Shown here one piece after another: positions 61,000 to 64,000 of a stretch of DNA of 64,000 nucleotides; the stretch's first letter is position 1, and the number at the start of each line of letters is the position of its first letter. A program made the translations under genes and the position numbers. Origin of the DNA: GW2011-AR15 sp964512765 (GTDB lineage: Archaea; Nanobdellota; Nanobdellia; Woesearchaeales; GW2011-AR15); assembly GCA_964512765.1 (NCBI GenBank), contig CAZEKF010000002.1:1-64000 (forward strand). The letters run 5' to 3'. Under the pieces are notes generated by a model that searched no databases, was not told the origin of the DNA, and worked only from the letters and a program-made list of their open reading frames with translations.

Positions 61000-61713
61000 A
61001 TGGCAGAAGCATTATACATGGATGATTCGTATTTAAAAGAGTTTGATGCAACAGTAAAATCTGTTTCAAACGGCAAGTTTGTTGTTTTAGACAAGACAGG
61101 TTTTTTTCCTAAAGGCGGAGGTGTTGAATGGGACACGGGCGTGATGGTAAGAAAATCTGATAATAAAGAGTTCAAAGTTATTTATGCAGGTAAGTTTAAA
61201 GGTGAAATAAGCCATGAAGTTGATTCTGAAGGGTTGCAAGAAGGTGACGAGGTTCATTGTAAACTTGACTGGGCCAGGCGATACTTGTTGATGAGGTATC
61301 ATACAGGCACGCATGTGTTGTGTGGTGTTTTTAGTAGAGAATATGATTTACTTGTTACAGGAAACCAATTAACAACTGAAAAAGCACGTGTTGACCTTAA
61401 CATGGAGACAATGGATGTTGATCTTGTGAAAGAAGCGTTTGTTAAAGCAAACGAAATCATTCAAAAAGACTTGCCCGTTGATATATATTACAAAAGCAGG
61501 GAAGAAGCTGAAAAAGACCCAAGTTTGTTTAAACTTGCAATTGGTTTCCCGCATGATATTCCAACAATGAGGATTGTTGATATTAAAGATTTTGACGCTC
61601 AGGCAGACGGTGGCTGCCATGTAAAAAGTCTTAAAGAAATCGGAAAATTAGTGTTTAAAGAAGCTGTTAACAAGGGTAAACAAAATAGAAGGATATACTT
61701 TACAGTTGAGTAA
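61000..61713 (+). CDS. alaX: Alanyl-tRNA editing protein AlaX
   Basis: A 237-aa stand-alone editing domain that hydrolyses Ser-tRNA(Ala) or Gly-tRNA(Ala). The N-terminal beta domain has DKTGFFPKGGGVEWDTG. The zinc site is RYHTGTHVLCGVF (HxxxH, about residue 105) and QADGGCHVKSLKEIG near 205, where the usual CGGTH is read as GGCH. His is kept while the Cys is displaced by three residues. It is the medium AlaX-M type by length. A ribosome site AAGGTGATG precedes the start. Confidence 0.92.
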   Translation: MAEALYMDDSYLKEFDATVKSVSNGKFVVLDKTGFFPKGGGVEWDTGVMVRKSDNKEFKVIYAGKFKGEISHEVDSEGLQEGDEVHCKLDWARRYLLMRYHTGTHVLCGVFSREYDLLVTGNQLTTEKARVDLNMETMDVDLVKEAFVKANEIIQKDLPVDIYYKSREEAEKDPSLFKLAIGFPHDIPTMRIVDIKDFDAQADGGCHVKSLKEIGKLVFKEAVNKGKQNRRIYFTVE

Positions 61714-61747
61714 ATTTTAAATATTAATTTTTTCATATATACTATTT

Positions 61748-61879
61748 ATGAGAAAAGCGTTTTGCCCAAGATGCGGTTCTTTTAACTTGCAAGAGATTGA
61801 GAACGGTTACTATAGATGCTTATCATGCGGGTATGAAGGAACTCTTGGAATAGAAAAAGAATTTATAAAAAAAAGTTAA
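61748..61879 (+). CDS. Mini zinc-ribbon protein (43 aa)
   Basis: Read directly: MRKAFCPRCGSFNLQEIENG, then YYRCLSCGYEG and a short tail. Two CxxCG knuckles 15 residues apart make a classic zinc ribbon of the kind found in rubredoxin-like or TFIIS/RPB9-like proteins. A TATA-like ATTTTAAATATTAA lies about 25-30 nt upstream, consistent with a leaderless gene. The stop overlaps the convergent membrane-protein stop by 4 nt. Function unknown; similar one-ribbon proteins are common in DPANN genomes. Confidence 0.75.
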   Translation: MRKAFCPRCGSFNLQEIENGYYRCLSCGYEGTLGIEKEFIKKS

Positions 61880-62256
61880 TCTTTTGACACGTTGTATAAA
61901 GCTTTTAAAGCTACAACTGCTGCTCCTGGTGCAACAAACAAGGTAATGTTTGCTAGTAACGGATCAATAAAGCTCATCCATTGGTTTATAAACGGCACTA
62001 AGCCCACTAATTTTGTTAAAGTTATTGATAATGTTGTCGCACTTAATAAGAACGTTAAACTTGCTAGTAAATATAAGGATAATTCTTTTTCTGTAACGTT
62101 CATTAAACCTACTATTAATCCTAAAACACCTAACATCCAGAACACTTGCCTGGTAAACGCAGACACAACCGCAACAATTAACCCCAGAACAAAAGACCAC
62201 GCACCAATGTTCATTAAACTATCATCTTCATTATTCTTTTTAGATTTCTTTGCCAT
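61876..62256 (-). CDS. Small membrane protein with about three helices
   Basis: 126 aa. A basic N-terminus (MAKKSKKNNEDDSLMNIGAW) precedes hydrophobic segments at about 18-33, 38-50, 58-80 and 95-118, which probably give three or four membrane passes, and a short basic end. No family is recognised. A strong GGGGTGG ribosome site precedes the ATG. It lies downstream of, and on the same strand as, the structured RNA at 62340-62566. Confidence 0.65.
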   Translation of the reverse strand: MAKKSKKNNEDDSLMNIGAWSFVLGLIVAVVSAFTRQVFWMLGVLGLIVGLMNVTEKELSLYLLASLTFLLSATTLSITLTKLVGLVPFINQWMSFIDPLLANITLFVAPGAAVVALKALYNVSKD

Positions 62257-62329
62257 AAATCAAACCACCCCGAATAAATAATATAATTAATTTACAATTT
62301 TAAAAATGTTTTTATTTTAGAATGAGAAC

Positions 62330-62343
62330 AAAATGAAAAAAGA
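62330..62343 (-). terminator. T-run terminator of the unidentified RNA
   Basis: On the minus strand the closing helix is followed by ATCTTTTTTCATTTT, a T-rich archaeal terminator. Confidence 0.5.
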
Positions 62344-62566
62344 TGGGAGCGCAGGGACCTTCAGATAAGGAGGTTTAGCCTCAATATCATTTGAATTTCG
62401 GACGTGATATAAAATAACACATGCCCCGATCTAGCGGTCACTTCCTCAAGCGACTGACCGCAAGCTTTGTCATCGGCATTTGCCTCATCGCTCCATGACT
62501 GGAGCCGCTTATAGTAGCTTATGCTTATTAAGCATATCTAGCCAGGTTGTACTACGCTCCCCTGTA
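62340..62566 (-). ncRNA. Unidentified structured RNA, about 225 nt
   Basis: This stretch has no open frame and is clearly GC-richer than its surroundings. On the minus strand it has a TATA element upstream and a T run just after its end. The ends pair perfectly: 62345-62351 with 62555-62561 (GGGAGCG/CGCTCCC). Stacked on this is 62512-62516 with 62550-62554, enclosing a 7-bp hairpin (62520-62526 with 62530-62536). Further helices: 62490-62495/62500-62505, 62421-62430/62472-62479 with a 2-nt bulge, 62434-62440/62455-62461, 62384-62389/62405-62410 and 62370-62373/62379-62382. SRP RNA motifs (GGAA loop, AGCA) and a tRNA T-loop in the right place are absent. Identity unknown. Confidence 0.7.
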
Positions 62567-62585
62567 TAATGACAAGAAAAACCCC

Positions 62586-62600
62586 TAATTTATAAAAGTT
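62586..62600 (-). promoter_or_regulatory. TATA promoter of the unidentified RNA
   Basis: Read on the minus strand, AACTTTTATAAATTA is a strong archaeal TATA element preceded by the A-rich GAAAA. Its centre lies about 27-30 nt before the predicted RNA start near 62566. Confidence 0.6.
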
Positions 62601-62637
62601 TTTCATTCAAAAAGAAGTTTAGTATTAAACATCAATA

Positions 62638-62660
62638 ATTTAAACGATTTCTATAAATTA
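62638..62660 (+). promoter_or_regulatory. TATA promoter of the Cys-rich small protein
   Basis: The region contains ACGATTTCTATAAATTAA, with the TATA core at about 62651-62657, 35-40 nt before the ATG at 62692. A GGAGGTAA ribosome site lies at 62678-62685. Confidence 0.5.
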
Positions 62661-62691
62661 AATTGAATCAAATAAGTGGAGGTAATATAAA

Positions 62692-62994
62692 ATGGGACAT
62701 CATTATGAAGATAAATGTTGTAAACCAAAAAGTTGTTGTAAAGAAAAATCAAAAAAAGACTGTTACGGTAGTGGTTGTGACATGACTGACCATATTGTAA
62801 AAATAGCAGATCGCGCGTGGGAGCATCTAATGCTAGAAAAAATGAAGGCACACCTTGAAAAGAAAAGGGGTGAAAAAATGAATGGCGTGGCAGCTGCAGC
62901 AGTTGACGCATCATTAACAAAATGGGCCAACAAGATGAAAGTAGAAGCAGATAAGCGTGTTTCAGTTAGTAATCTACAAAAAGCATTTATGTAA
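62692..62994 (+). CDS. Small Cys-rich and helical protein
   Basis: 100 aa. The N-terminus is dense in Cys and His (GHHYEDKCCKPKSCCKEKSK, then DCYGSGCD): six Cys in about 20 residues, two of them CC pairs, a metal-binding pattern. The rest is helical (MTDHIVKIADRAWEHLMLEK and VDASLTKWANKMKVEADKRV) with no signal or membrane segment. A strong GGAGG ribosome site suggests good expression. It has some resemblance to small DPANN proteins annotated only as hypothetical. A metal storage, chaperone or redox role is inference. Confidence 0.72.
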   Translation: MGHHYEDKCCKPKSCCKEKSKKDCYGSGCDMTDHIVKIADRAWEHLMLEKMKAHLEKKRGEKMNGVAAAAVDASLTKWANKMKVEADKRVSVSNLQKAFM

Positions 62995-63041
62995 CTTTTT
63001 TTCTTTTAATTTTTTAAACTACAATTTATTTCTTGATATAA

Positions 63042-63986
63042 ATGAAGATAGATAATGTTAAACTTGATGGAAAACTAATTCTTGCACCAATGAGCGGTAT
63101 AACTAACTTACCATTTAGACTTTTATGTAAAAAATATGGAGTAGCATTAGTATACTCAGAAATGATAAATGCAGACGCATACTTATACGAGAATGAAAAA
63201 ACTCAAAAACGAGTTTTTTTCTTAGATGAAGAAAGACCTGTTGGAATTCAATTAATGGGATCTGACGTTGATAAACTAAAAGAAGCAGCAGTTAAGATTG
63301 AAAAACAACTTAAACCAGATTTAATAGACATTAACATTGGTTGTCCAGCGTATAATGTCATGAAAACAGGGTCTGGAGCATCTTTGTTACGGGACCCAGA
63401 TAAGTTATCAAATTTATTGAAAACATTATCAAGCGCAATAAAAATACCCTTAACATGTAAAATCAGAATAACAAGTAATGACAAAATTACTATCTCAATT
63501 GCAAGGACTATTGAAAAAGCAGGTGCAAAAGCATTGACAGTGCATGGTAGAACAGTTAAACAAAAATATTCAGGAAATGCTAACTGGGAGATTATTAAAA
63601 AAATTAAACATGAATTGAAGATACCGGTTGTTTTGAACGGTGATATTATTGATGAGCGATCAGCTGAGAAAGCTTTTTCTGACACAAAATGCGATGCTGT
63701 AATGATTGGCAGAGCTGCTATTGGTAACCCATATTTGTTTAAACGTATTAATCATTATTTGAAAACAGGAGAATTATTAGAAAAACAATCTTTAAAAGAA
63801 AGAATAAGTGTTTTTACAGAATTTTTAAACCGTTGTGTAAAATACAATTATCTAGACGTTAAATCCATAAAAGTTCAAGCACAATACTTTACAAAAGGTT
63901 TTCAGGGAGGTAAAGAAGTAAGAAGTAAAATATCAAAATTAAAAAATATTAATGAAATTTCGTTACTGCTGGCAAAACTCAGATAA
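63042..63986 (+). CDS. dus: tRNA-dihydrouridine synthase
   Basis: 314 aa, complete. A flavin TIM barrel that reduces uridine in the tRNA D-loop. Seen: LILAPMSGITNLPFRLLCKK at the N-terminus, VGIQLMGSDVDKL, the catalytic-Cys segment DINIGCPAYNVMKTGSGASL near residue 102, KIRITSND, LTVHGRTVKQKYSG near 172, and VVLNGDI with CDAVMIGRAAIGNPYLF (FMN phosphate site). It matches the Dus family throughout. The ATG is preceded by a TATA-like TTTCTTGATATAA within 20 nt, a very short leader. Confidence 0.94.
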   Translation: MKIDNVKLDGKLILAPMSGITNLPFRLLCKKYGVALVYSEMINADAYLYENEKTQKRVFFLDEERPVGIQLMGSDVDKLKEAAVKIEKQLKPDLIDINIGCPAYNVMKTGSGASLLRDPDKLSNLLKTLSSAIKIPLTCKIRITSNDKITISIARTIEKAGAKALTVHGRTVKQKYSGNANWEIIKKIKHELKIPVVLNGDIIDERSAEKAFSDTKCDAVMIGRAAIGNPYLFKRINHYLKTGELLEKQSLKERISVFTEFLNRCVKYNYLDVKSIKVQAQYFTKGFQGGKEVRSKISKLKNINEISLLLAKLR

Positions 63987-64000
63987 TTGTTTTGCGTAAT

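Noticed and set aside
61892..62281. A 129-aa plus-strand frame opposite the small membrane protein
   Set aside because: The minus-strand frame has a strong ribosome site and a membrane-protein pattern; the plus frame has neither.
62340..62566. tRNA gene with a large intron on the minus strand
   Set aside because: The acceptor-like ends and a D-loop-like AACCTGGCTA are there, but no T-arm pairs around a TTCAAAT loop and no 5-bp, 7-nt anticodon arm forms. Not supported.
62340..62566. SRP (7S) RNA
   Set aside because: The near-universal helix-8 elements (GGAA loop with AGCA on the 3' side and CAGG on the 5' side) are not found on either strand.

Overview
The window is a low-GC stretch of an archaeal genome. 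Archaeal markers are ribosomal proteins L34e and L14e, NAC, pelota, a small RFC subunit, archaeal topoisomerase I, a Hef-type helicase-nuclease, HerA and a NurA-like nuclease, ADP-forming acetyl-CoA synthetase, a geranylgeranyl-reductase family enzyme, an archaeal RNase P RNA, and BRE/TATA promoters 25-35 nt upstream of many leaderless starts. Small genes, many proteins of unknown family, and surface proteins resembling those of Woesearchaeota/Pacearchaeota suggest a DPANN lineage. That placement is inference. The sequence looks like a metagenomic scaffold: one 100-N gap lies inside a repetitive gene and is flanked by an identical 55-mer.

Layout. 1-6654 (minus strand) is a surface-glycan operon: UDP-xylose synthase, two GT4 glycosyltransferases, heptose synthesis of bacterial type (HldC, a kinase fused to a GmhA isomerase, GmhB), glucose-1-phosphate cytidylyltransferase and the start of CDP-glucose dehydratase. 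6835-11079 is a 1414-aa membrane-anchored surface protein with eight 96-residue repeats. 11135-29263 is mostly informational and housekeeping: HerA, NurA, TopA, ScpB, Hef, L34e/L14e, a DUF106 insertase homologue, TrmB, AcdAB and pelota. 29318-35447 (plus) is a five-gene envelope cluster with two integral membrane proteins and three paralogous lipoprotein-like proteins. 35444-42761 (minus) holds a coiled-coil protein, RFC, a PRC barrel, a site-2-protease homologue without its HExxH, TraB, an ABC-2 exporter and a membrane-tethered winged-helix regulator. 43190-43495 is RNase P RNA. 43492-46045 (minus) is a five-gene MinD-type operon, followed by NAC and the reductase.

47668-59368 (plus) is a second surface locus: two very large cysteine-rich proteins that share a C-terminal half of about 500 residues, a proline-tailed protein with a Tat-like signal, and two proteins with C-terminal membrane anchors. 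Promoters at its two ends are nearly identical over 19 nt. The rest holds a glycosidase-like protein, a small winged helix, AlaX, a mini zinc ribbon, a structured unidentified RNA on the minus strand (about 62340-62566), a Cys-rich small protein and a tRNA-dihydrouridine synthase.

Best candidates for undescribed biology are the 29318-35447 envelope cluster, the MinD operon with its paired helical proteins, the unassigned RNA, the kinase-isomerase fusion and the 47-59 kb surface assembly. Four short genes were read directly from sequence: 14010-14159, 18437-18595, 61748-61879 and the partial gene at 1-53.
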